From assembly GCA_937877545.1 (NCBI GenBank), contig CALFJE010000055.1, positions 1 through 22,350 of the forward strand: a stretch of DNA of 22,350 bases, written 5' to 3'. Below the pieces are notes generated by a model that did not search any database, was not told the DNA's origin, and saw nothing but the letters and a program-made list of their open reading frames with translations. Positions 1 through 7,321 of the stretch are shown in pieces (the stretch's first letter is position 1; every line of letters begins with the position of its first letter). This DNA is from an uncultured Selenomonadales bacterium. GTDB lineage: Bacteria; Bacillota; Negativicutes; Selenomonadales; Selenomonadaceae. The position numbers and the translations under genes were made by a program.

Positions 1-25
1 GTTCAGACGTGTGCTCTTCCGATCT
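1..25. other. Illumina TruSeq read-2 adapter remnant (not genomic)
   Basis: The first 25 bases equal the 3' end of the standard Illumina TruSeq read-2 adapter, including GTGTGCTCTTCCGATCT. Genomic sequence starts at base 26. The left boundary of the window is therefore an untrimmed contig end. Confidence 0.97.
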
Positions 26-48
26 CATGACGGCTCCCATACGCGGCA
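26..48 (-). terminator. Possible truncated terminator arm after ymdB
   Basis: Read on the minus strand, the 23 bases between the ymdB stop and the adapter contain GGAGCCGTCAT. The same 11 bases form the left arm of the perfect terminator hairpin at 12333-12356. This suggests that the contig broke inside a hairpin of the same kind. The alternative is a ribosome binding site (GGGAG) five bases before an ATG at 28-26, which would open a further gene beyond the edge. The sequence is too short to decide. Confidence 0.3.
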
Positions 49-837
49 TTATACATGGCGTGATTGCTTGATTTGAATGCGCTCGATACTTACGGCTTTA
101 TTGGTGGCGTCGTCCGTTTCTATCAGCACTGCGCAATAGACAGAGGCTCCCGTCGCAACTTCAAATCTGCTCGGTCGCCCCGTCAAAAATCGCGCTATTA
201 CAGGCTCCGTCGCCATGCCCAAAACCGAATCCTCCGCGCCGACCATGCCCAAATCGCTGATATACGCCGTGCCTTTCGGTAAAAGCCGCTCGTCAGCCGT
301 CTGTACGTGCGTGTGCGTCCCGACTACTGCCGTCGCTCGTCCGTCTGCGTAGTTCGCGAACGCCAACTTTTCACTCGTAGCCTCCGCGTGGAAGTCGACA
401 AGTATCACGTCGCAACTCTTTTCCAGGAAGCTCAGAATCTTATCGCTCAATTTGAAGGGACAATCCAACGCTTGCATGAAAGTCCGCCCCGCCAAGTTGA
501 TTACGCCGACCTTCTTTTTGCCGACGGGATAAATACAAAAGCCCTTGCCGGGCGCGTCTTCGGGGTAATTGGCAGGACGCAACAGAAACGGCTCGGTGTC
601 AATTATCTTCAGCACGTTTGAGTTGTCCCAAATGTGATTCCCGCTCGTGACAACGTCCGCGCCGCCCTTTATCAGCTCGTCGAATATGCTCGGCGTCAAG
701 CCCTTGCCGTGCGCCGCGTTTTCGCCGTTCACGACCACCATATCTATTCCGCGTGCCTGCCTAAGCTCAGGCGTCTGCTCCATAAAAAAATATCTGCCGG
801 TTCGCCCGACAACATCGCCTGTCATCAATATTTTCAA
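49..837 (-). CDS. ymdB: YmdB-family metallophosphoesterase (2',3'-cyclic nucleotide phosphodiesterase)
   Basis: The 262-aa product matches the TIGR00282/YmdB family in length and in its metal-site series. GDVVG has D8; VNGEN has N37 and E39; SGNHIWD has N67 and H68; VDFHAEAT has H150; GTHTHVQT has H175 and H177. Family members are dinuclear metal phosphodiesterases acting on 2',3'-cyclic nucleotides, and they influence RNA turnover with RNase Y. The start is a TTG, chosen because GAGGAGG lies 10 bases upstream over the end of the preceding gene. The gap to that gene is only 16 bases, so it is read as the third gene of the rny operon. The frame is complete and ends at TAA just before the contig edge. 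Confidence 0.9.
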   Translation of the reverse strand: MKILMTGDVVGRTGRYFFMEQTPELRQARGIDMVVVNGENAAHGKGLTPSIFDELIKGGADVVTSGNHIWDNSNVLKIIDTEPFLLRPANYPEDAPGKGFCIYPVGKKKVGVINLAGRTFMQALDCPFKLSDKILSFLEKSCDVILVDFHAEATSEKLAFANYADGRATAVVGTHTHVQTADERLLPKGTAYISDLGMVGAEDSVLGMATEPVIARFLTGRPSRFEVATGASVYCAVLIETDDATNKAVSIERIQIKQSRHV

Positions 838-853
838 GTAAACTGTTCCTCCT

Positions 854-1381
854 CTAGCGCGAATATACCACTACGCGCTCGCGCTCGCGCACCCCGACCA
901 AGCGTCCTTCCACGCGCAACTGTCGCATGTTGTTCAAGCATTGCTCCAGATAATCTTCCTGCGCCATCAAATATTCCTCGTCGGGGATTAAGCTGTCGTC
1001 GTATTCCTCTATCAGATCTTCGCCGAAATAATTTGCCGCCAGCTCCGTAAGCAGTGACAGCTCGCGACAGGTAAGCGTCGCCACGTCCCGCCGAACATTT
1101 AAAAAGCACGTGCCGTAGACGCCCTCCACGTTGAGCGCAATTTTCGCGCCTCCCAGTCCTTCCAAGTGGTGATACGTTTCCAATGAGTCCGCCACGTAAG
1201 TCAGAAAATCCTCAAAGTCGTCGTGCGTAAACTTCCCGTTCAAAGCAAAGGAGAATTCAAGCGTCTCGTCTTTTGAATCGTAACTTACCGATTGAACTGC
1301 GGGAAACACCACCAATATCGACGCCAACAACCGCCCTGCGTCGGGGTCGGGTTTCTTCGTCTTCTTCAGAAATTCAAACAC
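854..1381 (-). CDS. Uncharacterised 175-aa protein between rny and ymdB
   Basis: I do not recognise a named family. The product is acidic and soluble-looking, with no signal peptide or membrane segment. A short basic start (MFEFLKKTKK) is followed by an alternating beta/alpha-like stretch and a C-terminal helical region rich in Glu, Tyr and Leu. The start is GTG at 1381, because AAGGAGG (1390-1396) lies exactly 8 bases upstream. A longer reading from an ATG at 1438 runs through an AGGAAT-repeat hairpin and has no ribosome binding site, so I reject those 19 extra codons. Its position between RNase Y and YmdB suggests co-transcription, and by inference a link to RNA metabolism. Confidence 0.75.
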   Translation of the reverse strand: MFEFLKKTKKPDPDAGRLLASILVVFPAVQSVSYDSKDETLEFSFALNGKFTHDDFEDFLTYVADSLETYHHLEGLGGAKIALNVEGVYGTCFLNVRRDVATLTCRELSLLTELAANYFGEDLIEEYDDSLIPDEEYLMAQEDYLEQCLNNMRQLRVEGRLVGVRERERVVVYSR

Positions 1382-1397
1382 CGCTCCAACCTCCTTT

Positions 1398-1459
1398 AAA
1401 AAAATTAGGAACGAGGAATGCGGAACAGGGAATTTCAATTCCTAATTCCTGATTCCTAA
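1398..1459 (-). terminator. AGGAAT-repeat foldback with U-run between rny and the 175-aa gene
   Basis: On the minus strand, TTAGGAATCAGGAAT (1459-1445) pairs with ATTCCTCGTTCCTAA (1419-1405) at 13 of 15 positions. A perfect nested palindrome GGAATT-TC-AATTCC (1429-1442) sits inside. Seven Ts follow (1404-1398), and the next ribosome binding site starts two bases later. It could be an attenuating terminator or an mRNA processing hairpin separating rny from its downstream genes. Confidence 0.5.
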
Positions 1460-1472
1460 TTCCCAATTGAAT

Positions 1473-3017
1473 TTACTTTGCGTAGTCGACGACTCGAACC
1501 TCGCGGATTATAGTCGCTCGAATTTGCCCCGGATAATCCAAGTCCTTTTCAATCTTTTTAACTATGTCGTGCGCCAAGGTGACGGCTGCCGCGTCGTCTA
1601 TCTTATCGGGCTTAACCATGACGCGTATCTCGCGCCCCGCCTGAATCGCGAAGCAACGTTCGACGCCTTCAAACGACTCGGCTATTTCCTCCAACATCTT
1701 AAGGCGTTTCAGGTACATTTCCAAGCTTTCGCGTCTTGCGCCGGGTCTTGTTGCTGAAACCGCGTCCGCCGCCGCAACCAGTACCGCCTCGACCGAAGTC
1801 GCCTCTATGTCGCCGTGGTGCGAGGCTATTGCGTTTATGACGAATTTGTTTTCGCGATAACGCTTTGCCAAATCCGCGCCTATCGTCACGTGCGGTCCTT
1901 CGACTTCGTGATCTACCGCCTTGCCTATGTCGTGCAGAAGCCCCGCCCGTTTAGCCAAATTCACGTCCACGCCCAACTCGCTTGCCATTATGCCCGCCAG
2001 CGTCGCCACTTCGATTGAGTGATTCAAGACGTTTTGCCCGTAACTCGTCCGATATTTCAGCCGTCCGAGGAGTTTGATGAGTTCGGGATGAATTCCGTGC
2101 ACGCCGACTTTGAACGTGGCTTGTTCGCCGGCTTCCTTCATGCGGTTATCAACTTCGCGGTGAGCCTTTTCGACCATTTCCTCAATCCGCGCAGGGTGAA
2201 TTCGTCCGTCGGCTATCAATTTTTCCAGAGCCACGCGGGCTATTTCGCGCTTAACGGGGTCGAAACCCGACAGGATAACGGCTTCGGGCGTGTCGTCGAT
2301 AATCAGGTCAATGCCCGTGAGCGTCTCCAGCGTGCGGATATTTCTGCCTTCGCGCCCGATGATTCTGCCCTTCATGTCGTCGCTGGGCAGAGCTACCACC
2401 GACACGGTTGTTTCGGTCACGTGGTCTGCCGCGCAACGCTGAATCGCCGTGCTTAGAATATCCCGCGCCTTTTTATCTGCCTCGTCGCGGATTTCCGCCT
2501 CGTACTCCTTGATTTTGAGTGCCTTATCGTGCTTTAGACTTTCCTCCACTTCGCTCATTAAAATGGCTCGCGCCTCTTCCTTGCTAAGCGCGGCTATTCG
2601 TTCCAGTTCGGCGTCCTCCTTTTCCTGCATGGCGTCCAGTTGCGCTTGCGACTCGTTGAGCCGCGCCTCTTTTTTGCTTAGAAGCACTTCCTTTTTTTCC
2701 AGCGAATCCAATTTTTTGTCCAGATTCTCTTCCTTTTGCACGACGCGCCGTTCCTGTCTGGAGAGTTCATTGCGTCGCTCTTTGGTATCGCGGTCGAGTT
2801 CCTGGCGCATTCTATGAATTTCTTCCTTAGCTTCCAGAATGGCTTCTTTCTTTTCTGCGTTAGATTTATCCCGCGCCTCGTAGACGATACGTCGCGCCTC
2901 GTCTTCCGCCGAGCCGATTTGGGCTTCAGCCGAACGTTTTCGCGCCATATAGCCGCCCGCCGCGCCGAGAATTATTGCGATGATGACTGCTGCGATTGTT
3001 ATGCCGATAATACTCAC
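1473..3017 (-). CDS. rny: Ribonuclease Y
   Basis: The 514-aa product has the complete RNase Y architecture. There is one N-terminal membrane helix (about residues 4-21). A long charged coiled coil follows (about 25-195). A KH RNA-binding domain comes next, with GRIIGREGRNIR at 217-228. An HD nuclease domain follows, with the metal pair H362-D363 in LLHDIGKAVDHE. RNase Y is the membrane-anchored endonuclease that initiates mRNA decay in many Bacillota. The start is GTG. The only purine-rich stretch before it is a G run directly adjacent (and GGAAG further up), so the exact start is less certain than the gene. It is the first gene of the minus-strand operon with the 175-aa gene and ymdB. Confidence 0.96.
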   Translation of the reverse strand: MSIIGITIAAVIIAIILGAAGGYMARKRSAEAQIGSAEDEARRIVYEARDKSNAEKKEAILEAKEEIHRMRQELDRDTKERRNELSRQERRVVQKEENLDKKLDSLEKKEVLLSKKEARLNESQAQLDAMQEKEDAELERIAALSKEEARAILMSEVEESLKHDKALKIKEYEAEIRDEADKKARDILSTAIQRCAADHVTETTVSVVALPSDDMKGRIIGREGRNIRTLETLTGIDLIIDDTPEAVILSGFDPVKREIARVALEKLIADGRIHPARIEEMVEKAHREVDNRMKEAGEQATFKVGVHGIHPELIKLLGRLKYRTSYGQNVLNHSIEVATLAGIMASELGVDVNLAKRAGLLHDIGKAVDHEVEGPHVTIGADLAKRYRENKFVINAIASHHGDIEATSVEAVLVAAADAVSATRPGARRESLEMYLKRLKMLEEIAESFEGVERCFAIQAGREIRVMVKPDKIDDAAAVTLAHDIVKKIEKDLDYPGQIRATIIREVRVVDYAK

Positions 3018-3039
3018 CCCCCAAAAAAAGTTTCTTCCG

Positions 3040-3067
3040 AATACCGCAATATTTTATAGATTGTCAA
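3040..3067 (-). promoter_or_regulatory. Possible rny promoter
   Basis: On the minus strand, a perfect -35 TTGACA (3067-3062) is followed after about 18 bases by a weak -10-like TATTCG. The -35 box overlaps the -35 box of the divergent hisC promoter, because TTGTCAA reads as TTGTCA in one direction and TTGACA in the other. Confidence 0.4.
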
Positions 3068-3089
3068 GGGATATGTCAACTGATATAAT
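3061..3089 (+). promoter_or_regulatory. Sigma-70-type promoter of the hisC-ndk operon
   Basis: TTGTCA (3061-3066), a 17-base spacer, then a perfect TATAAT (3084-3089). The hisC start lies 30 bases downstream, leaving room for a short leader and a GGGAGG ribosome binding site at 3107-3112. Confidence 0.75.
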
Positions 3090-3119
3090 CGCCTCAAAAC
3101 TTTTACGGGAGGCTTGGAA

Positions 3120-4184
3120 ATGCTGAATTACCGCGACGAATTGGATAAGATGCCGTCCTATGACGGGGTGGAGAAAAGTTACCGTATCAAGGTCAACGCC
3201 AACGAGTCGACGCTGAATTTGCCGCCGCTGGTTGCCGAGCGCGTCTTGAATCGCTTGGCTATGACGGCGTTTAATCGCTACCCGAACGAGGAATATTATT
3301 CGTTGGTCGAGCAGATTGCCAAGAATTTTTCAGTTGACTCCGCGCAGATTTTATTGGGCGGCGGGTCGAGCGAGATTATCGAGAAAGTCTTTCACGCGTT
3401 CGGCGGCGCGGGCAGGAAGGTCGTTTATCCTCAGCCGAGCTTTTCCATGTATAAGATTTACGCTAAGGCGGCGGAGGCGGAGGGCGTGCCCTTCGATTTG
3501 GACGAGCGATTTGATTTGGACGCAGACGCCTTCATTGCCAAGGTTAAGGAGGTCGGCGCGAGTTTGGCGGTGGTTTGCAACCCGAACAATCCGACGGGCA
3601 ACGCCTTGACACCCGCGCAGGTCGAAAAGATAGCCGCGTCGATTGATTGCGCGTTCCTGCTCGACGAGGCTTACGTTGAGTTTTACGGGCGGTCGGCGGT
3701 TAATCTGGTTGCGAAGTATCCGAACTTGCTGGTCGCCCGCACGTTCTCCAAAGCTTACGGCATGGCGGGCGCACGCGTCGGCTACATGATAGCTCAGCCC
3801 GACGTGACGCGCATGATAAACAAGTGCTTTATGCCGTATCACATGAACGTGTTGACGTTGGCGGCGGCAGACATCGTGTATCAAATGCGCGACGAATTCG
3901 TTCCGCGCCTGCAAATGATAATCTCGGAGCGCAAGCGCATGTTTAAGCGGCTGGAGAATTTGGATGGCGTGGAGGTTTTCCCGTCGGAAACGAATTTCGT
4001 ATTGATACGGCTCGCCCGCGCTCAGGAGCTTAAAGACTATTTGGAGTCGCTGAACATAGGCGTGCGATACTTTTCGCCGAGCGCGTTCGGGCTGAAGAAT
4101 TGCCTGCGAATCTCAATCGGCACGCGCATGGAAAACGATGCGGTATTCAGCGCGATAAGATTTTTCGTGGAGGCGGGGCAATGA
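3120..4184 (+). CDS. hisC: Histidinol-phosphate aminotransferase
   Basis: The 354-aa fold-type I PLP enzyme interconverts histidinol phosphate and imidazole-acetol phosphate in histidine synthesis. Motifs are GGGSSEII (phosphate-cup region), CNPNNPTGN, DEAYVEF (PLP-pyridine Asp about 182) and RTFSKAYGMAGARVGY, with the Schiff-base Lys at about 211. The start is ATG at 3120, because GGGAGG (3107-3112) then sits 7 bases away. A TTG at 3114 would be one base from that site. The stop overlaps the hisB start (ATGA). A HisC homologue acting on another substrate cannot be fully excluded, but adjacency to hisB supports the call. Confidence 0.93.
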   Translation: MLNYRDELDKMPSYDGVEKSYRIKVNANESTLNLPPLVAERVLNRLAMTAFNRYPNEEYYSLVEQIAKNFSVDSAQILLGGGSSEIIEKVFHAFGGAGRKVVYPQPSFSMYKIYAKAAEAEGVPFDLDERFDLDADAFIAKVKEVGASLAVVCNPNNPTGNALTPAQVEKIAASIDCAFLLDEAYVEFYGRSAVNLVAKYPNLLVARTFSKAYGMAGARVGYMIAQPDVTRMINKCFMPYHMNVLTLAAADIVYQMRDEFVPRLQMIISERKRMFKRLENLDGVEVFPSETNFVLIRLARAQELKDYLESLNIGVRYFSPSAFGLKNCLRISIGTRMENDAVFSAIRFFVEAGQ

Positions 4185-4765
4185 GGATTGGCAAAATAAA
4201 TCGTGCGACGAACGAGACCCGCGTCGACGTAGAATTGAATTTGGACGGCGGCGGCTCCGCGCAGATTGATACGGGCGTCGGCTTTTTCAATCACATGCTG
4301 AACTTGTTCGCGGCGCACGGTCAATTTGACTTAAACGTAACCTGCGCGGGCGATTTGGAGGTCGACGGGCACCACAGCATCGAGGACATCGGCATAACGT
4401 TGGGCGCGGCGTTGAAGGAGGCTCTCGGCGATAAGCGCGGCATTACCCGCTACGGAACATTTTTCCTGCCCATGGACGAGACGCTTGCCTTGGTCAGCTT
4501 GGACATCAGCGGGCGACCGTTCCTCGTCTGCGACGTTGGCGACCTCGCCCCAATGATTGGTGCGTTTGATACGGAGCTGGTTGAGGAATTCCTTCGCGCC
4601 TTCGCCTTCAACGCGGGGCTTACTCTGCACGTCAAGATAATTCACGGCAAAAATTCTCATCACAAGGTAGAGGCAATATTCAAAGCCTTGGGGCACGCGC
4701 TCAGGGCGGCTGTCACCCTCGACGATAAGATTAAGGGCGTCCCGTCAACGAAAGGAGTGATTTGA
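4181..4765 (+). CDS. hisB: Imidazoleglycerol-phosphate dehydratase
   Basis: The 194-aa mono-functional HisB lacks the phosphatase domain of the enterobacterial fusion. It dehydrates imidazole glycerol phosphate in histidine synthesis. The two repeated metal-binding motifs are visible: DGHHSIEDIG (H64-H65) and HGKNSHHKVEAIFKALGHAL (H160-H161). GVGFFNHML at 32-40 and the C-terminal TKGVI are also typical. The start is the ATG overlapping the hisC stop, with GGAGG in GTGGAGGCGGGGCA just upstream. No other his genes are in the window, so the pathway must be completed elsewhere. Confidence 0.95.
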   Translation: MRIGKINRATNETRVDVELNLDGGGSAQIDTGVGFFNHMLNLFAAHGQFDLNVTCAGDLEVDGHHSIEDIGITLGAALKEALGDKRGITRYGTFFLPMDETLALVSLDISGRPFLVCDVGDLAPMIGAFDTELVEEFLRAFAFNAGLTLHVKIIHGKNSHHKVEAIFKALGHALRAAVTLDDKIKGVPSTKGVI

Positions 4766-4766
4766 C

Positions 4767-5501
4767 ATGAGCAATAATTGGCAAAAAATCTGGGAGAGCT
4801 GCAAGGATACCCTGTACGGCATCGACATGACGAATTACCGCGAGGTCTTTGTCGCGCTGAAACGCATCAACGGCTTCGACGTGAACGGCTTTCCTTCGGT
4901 AGATTCGCTCCTTCAACAATATGAGAATACCAAGAAATCTTTCAATCTTGCTCAAGGCGGAAAGATATTTGAAGTCGGTTGCGGTGCGGGCGCAAATCTG
5001 TATCTGTTTGCTCGTGACGGCTACAAAGTCGGCGGGCTGGATTATTCCGCGACGCTCATTGACATCGCCCGTAAGGTTATCCCTGCCGAGAATTTGAGCG
5101 AACTTGTCTGCGCGGGCGCGGACGAACTCCCGACCGATAAAAAATTCGACGCGGTCTTTTCAAGTGGCGTATTCGCTTACTTCGATAACTATTCTTACGC
5201 CGAGCGCGTTTTGGAAAAGATGTTGCTCAAGAGCCGCCGCAGTATTGCCGTGCTCGCCGTTTACGATAAGGATTTTGAAGAGGCTCACATGAATCATCGC
5301 AGGCGGATTATAAAAAATTACGACGAACGCTATAAGGATTTGCCTAAGCTTTTCTATCCGCGCAAGTTTTTTGAAGACTTTGCCGCTCGTCACGATTTGT
5401 CGATTCGTTTCGCAAAAAATGAGCTTGAGGGCTACTATGGAAATCCGGAATTTATTTATCATTGCTTCATGGAAAGGAAAGGTTCTTTATGCAGGCAATA
5501 A
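4767..5501 (+). CDS. Class I SAM-dependent methyltransferase
   Basis: The 244-aa protein has a Rossmann methyltransferase core. Motif I is FEVGCGAGANLYL (68-80), with an acidic end of beta-2 in GGLDYS (D92) and a motif-IV-like FDAVFSSGVFAYF. The region before the core (1-65) is helical and could recognise the substrate, which I cannot name. The start ATG follows AAAGGAGTG in the last codons of hisB, with a 1-base gap between the genes. The 3' end overlaps the next gene by 13 bases. This coupling suggests that it works with the nucleotidyltransferase-aminotransferase that follows, for example by methylating the amine or carboxylate of the same small molecule (inference). Confidence 0.85.
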   Translation: MSNNWQKIWESCKDTLYGIDMTNYREVFVALKRINGFDVNGFPSVDSLLQQYENTKKSFNLAQGGKIFEVGCGAGANLYLFARDGYKVGGLDYSATLIDIARKVIPAENLSELVCAGADELPTDKKFDAVFSSGVFAYFDNYSYAERVLEKMLLKSRRSIAVLAVYDKDFEEAHMNHRRRIIKNYDERYKDLPKLFYPRKFFEDFAARHDLSIRFAKNELEGYYGNPEFIYHCFMERKGSLCRQ

Positions 5502-7321
5502 TTCTTGCGGCGGGCATGGGCAAGCGGCTCAAGGAATTGACGCAGGACAATACCAAATGCATGGTCAAAGTCAACGGCGTCACGCTTATCGAACGAATGC
5601 TCCATCAACTTGAACGTCAATATCTGTCGCGTATCGTTATCGTCGTCGGCTATAAGGGGCAAAAGCTTATCGACTACATCGCGACCCTCGACATCCAAAC
5701 GCCGATTGTCTACGTCAACAATCCCATTTACGACACGACGAACAATATCTATTCGCTGTTCCTGGCGAAGGATTATCTTTGCCGCGAAGATACGCTGTTA
5801 CTGGAATCTGATTTGATTTTTGAGGACGCCGTGCTCGCGGAATTGGTGAACGACCCCCGCGAATCGCTTGCCCTCGTCGACAAGTACGAAGCTTGGATGG
5901 ACGGCACCTGCATAAAGCTCACCAACGACGACAGAATCGATAAGTTCATTGCAGGCAAGAATTTCAATTTCAAGGACACCGCCGACCTCTACAAGACCGT
6001 CAACATTTACAAATTCAGTCGGCATTTCTCGGAGAATATCTACGTTCCGTTTCTCGACGCCTATTCCAAAGCCCTCGGCAATAATGAATACTACGAGCAA
6101 GTTTTGCGCGTCATTATGATTCTTGACGAGCCGGAGATTCGTGCCAAACGGTTGAATTTGATTCGCGGAAAAGGTGGAAAAGGTTTGCGCTGGTACGAAA
6201 TCGACGACATTCAAGACTTGGACATCGCCGAATCAATCTTCGCGCCCGACGTGGACGAAAAGCTCGCACGTATTCAGCGGCGTTACGGCGGCTATTGGCG
6301 TTATCCCAAGCTGATTGATTTTTGCTACCTGGTTAATCCTTACTTCCCGCCGCAAAAGCTGATTGATGAAATCTCTGCCAACGCGGCTAAACTTCTGACT
6401 CAATATCCGTCGGGCATGAGGGTAAACTCCTTGCTGGCGGCTAAAAATTTCGGCGTGCACGAGGAAAATATTCTGGTCGGCAACGGCGCGGCTGAACTGA
6501 TTAAGTTGCTCCTCGGCGAGCTGACCGGCAAAGTCGGATTCGTGCGCCCGACCTTCGAGGAATATCCCAATCGCTACGACAGTGCCGAATCCGTTTGCTT
6601 CACGCCGTCGAACAGTGATTTTTCCTACGGCGTCGACGATCTGATAAATTTCTTCGGTGAAAAGGATTTGAACGCGTTGGTCGTTGTCAATCCCGATAAT
6701 CCGTCGGGCAATTTTATTCCCAAATACGAGCTGATTCGCCTGATAAATTGGGCTAAGGATAAAAATTTGCGGCTGATTATCGACGAGAGCTTTGTTGACT
6801 TCGCCGACGAAAATGCGACTTTGATTGAGCAGAATATCCTGGACGAAAACGCGCACCTTTGCGTTATCAAGAGTTTGTCGAAGTCGCACGGCATAGGCGG
6901 CTTGAGGCTGGGCGTGCTGGCTTCGGGCGATACCGAGCTTGTCACCGCGCTCAAGAAGGACGCCGTCATCTGGAACATCAATTCGTTCGCCGAATTTTAC
7001 ATGCAGATTTTTGAAAAATACAAGCGCGTTTATGCCGAATCGCTTAATCGGCTCCGCGCAGAGAGGAACCGTTTCAGCGACGAGCTTGGAAAAATTGCGG
7101 GCGTTCGTGTCGTCCCCTCGCAAGCAAATTTCATAATGATTGAGCTTACTGACGGACAATCTGCGCGGGAACTTTGCAAGCGGCTTTTAATCGGCAACAG
7201 CCTTTTGGTCAAAGACTTGTCGGAGAAGCTCGCGGGCAAAAATTATCTGCGCTTAGCGGTGCGGGCGGCGGCGGATAATGATAAATTGCTTGACGCCCTG
7301 CGGAAGGAGTTGTCGACATGA
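5489..7321 (+). CDS. Fusion of LicC/PntC-like nucleotidyltransferase and HisC/CobD-like aminotransferase
   Basis: The 610-aa two-domain protein joins two enzymes. Residues 1-250 are a sugar-1-phosphate/phosphocholine-type nucleotidyltransferase: LAAGMGKR (6-13), TKCMVKVNG, LLLESDLIF with D108, and a C-terminal EIDDIQDL (237-244). Residues about 270-610 are a fold-type I PLP enzyme: NGAAELIK, NPDNPSGN (401-408), DESFVDF (432-438) and KSLSKSHGIGGLRLG with PLP Lys465. Comparable fusions are known in phosphonate synthesis (PntC with an aminotransferase), although there the PLP part is of the AEP-transaminase type. Here it resembles histidinol-P or threonine-P enzymes. By inference it makes a phosphorylated amine by transamination or decarboxylation and activates it with CTP. 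ATG at 5489 was chosen because AAAGGAAAGG precedes it. A longer reading from 5462 has no such site. Confidence 0.82.
   Translation: MQAIILAAGMGKRLKELTQDNTKCMVKVNGVTLIERMLHQLERQYLSRIVIVVGYKGQKLIDYIATLDIQTPIVYVNNPIYDTTNNIYSLFLAKDYLCREDTLLLESDLIFEDAVLAELVNDPRESLALVDKYEAWMDGTCIKLTNDDRIDKFIAGKNFNFKDTADLYKTVNIYKFSRHFSENIYVPFLDAYSKALGNNEYYEQVLRVIMILDEPEIRAKRLNLIRGKGGKGLRWYEIDDIQDLDIAESIFAPDVDEKLARIQRRYGGYWRYPKLIDFCYLVNPYFPPQKLIDEISANAAKLLTQYPSGMRVNSLLAAKNFGVHEENILVGNGAAELIKLLLGELTGKVGFVRPTFEEYPNRYDSAESVCFTPSNSDFSYGVDDLINFFGEKDLNALVVVNPDNPSGNFIPKYELIRLINWAKDKNLRLIIDESFVDFADENATLIEQNILDENAHLCVIKSLSKSHGIGGLRLGVLASGDTELVTALKKDAVIWNINSFAEFYMQIFEKYKRVYAESLNRLRAERNRFSDELGKIAGVRVVPSQANFIMIELTDGQSARELCKRLLIGNSLLVKDLSEKLAGKNYLRLAVRAAADNDKLLDALRKELST

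Noticed and set aside
26..28. ATG on the minus strand as the start of another gene after ymdB
   Set aside because: Only three bases remain before the adapter, and the sequence equally matches a terminator arm seen elsewhere in the window.
1382..1438. N-terminal extension of the 175-aa protein to ATG 1438
   Set aside because: It would be translated from an AGGAAT-repeat hairpin and has no ribosome binding site, while GTG 1381 has AAGGAGG at ideal spacing.
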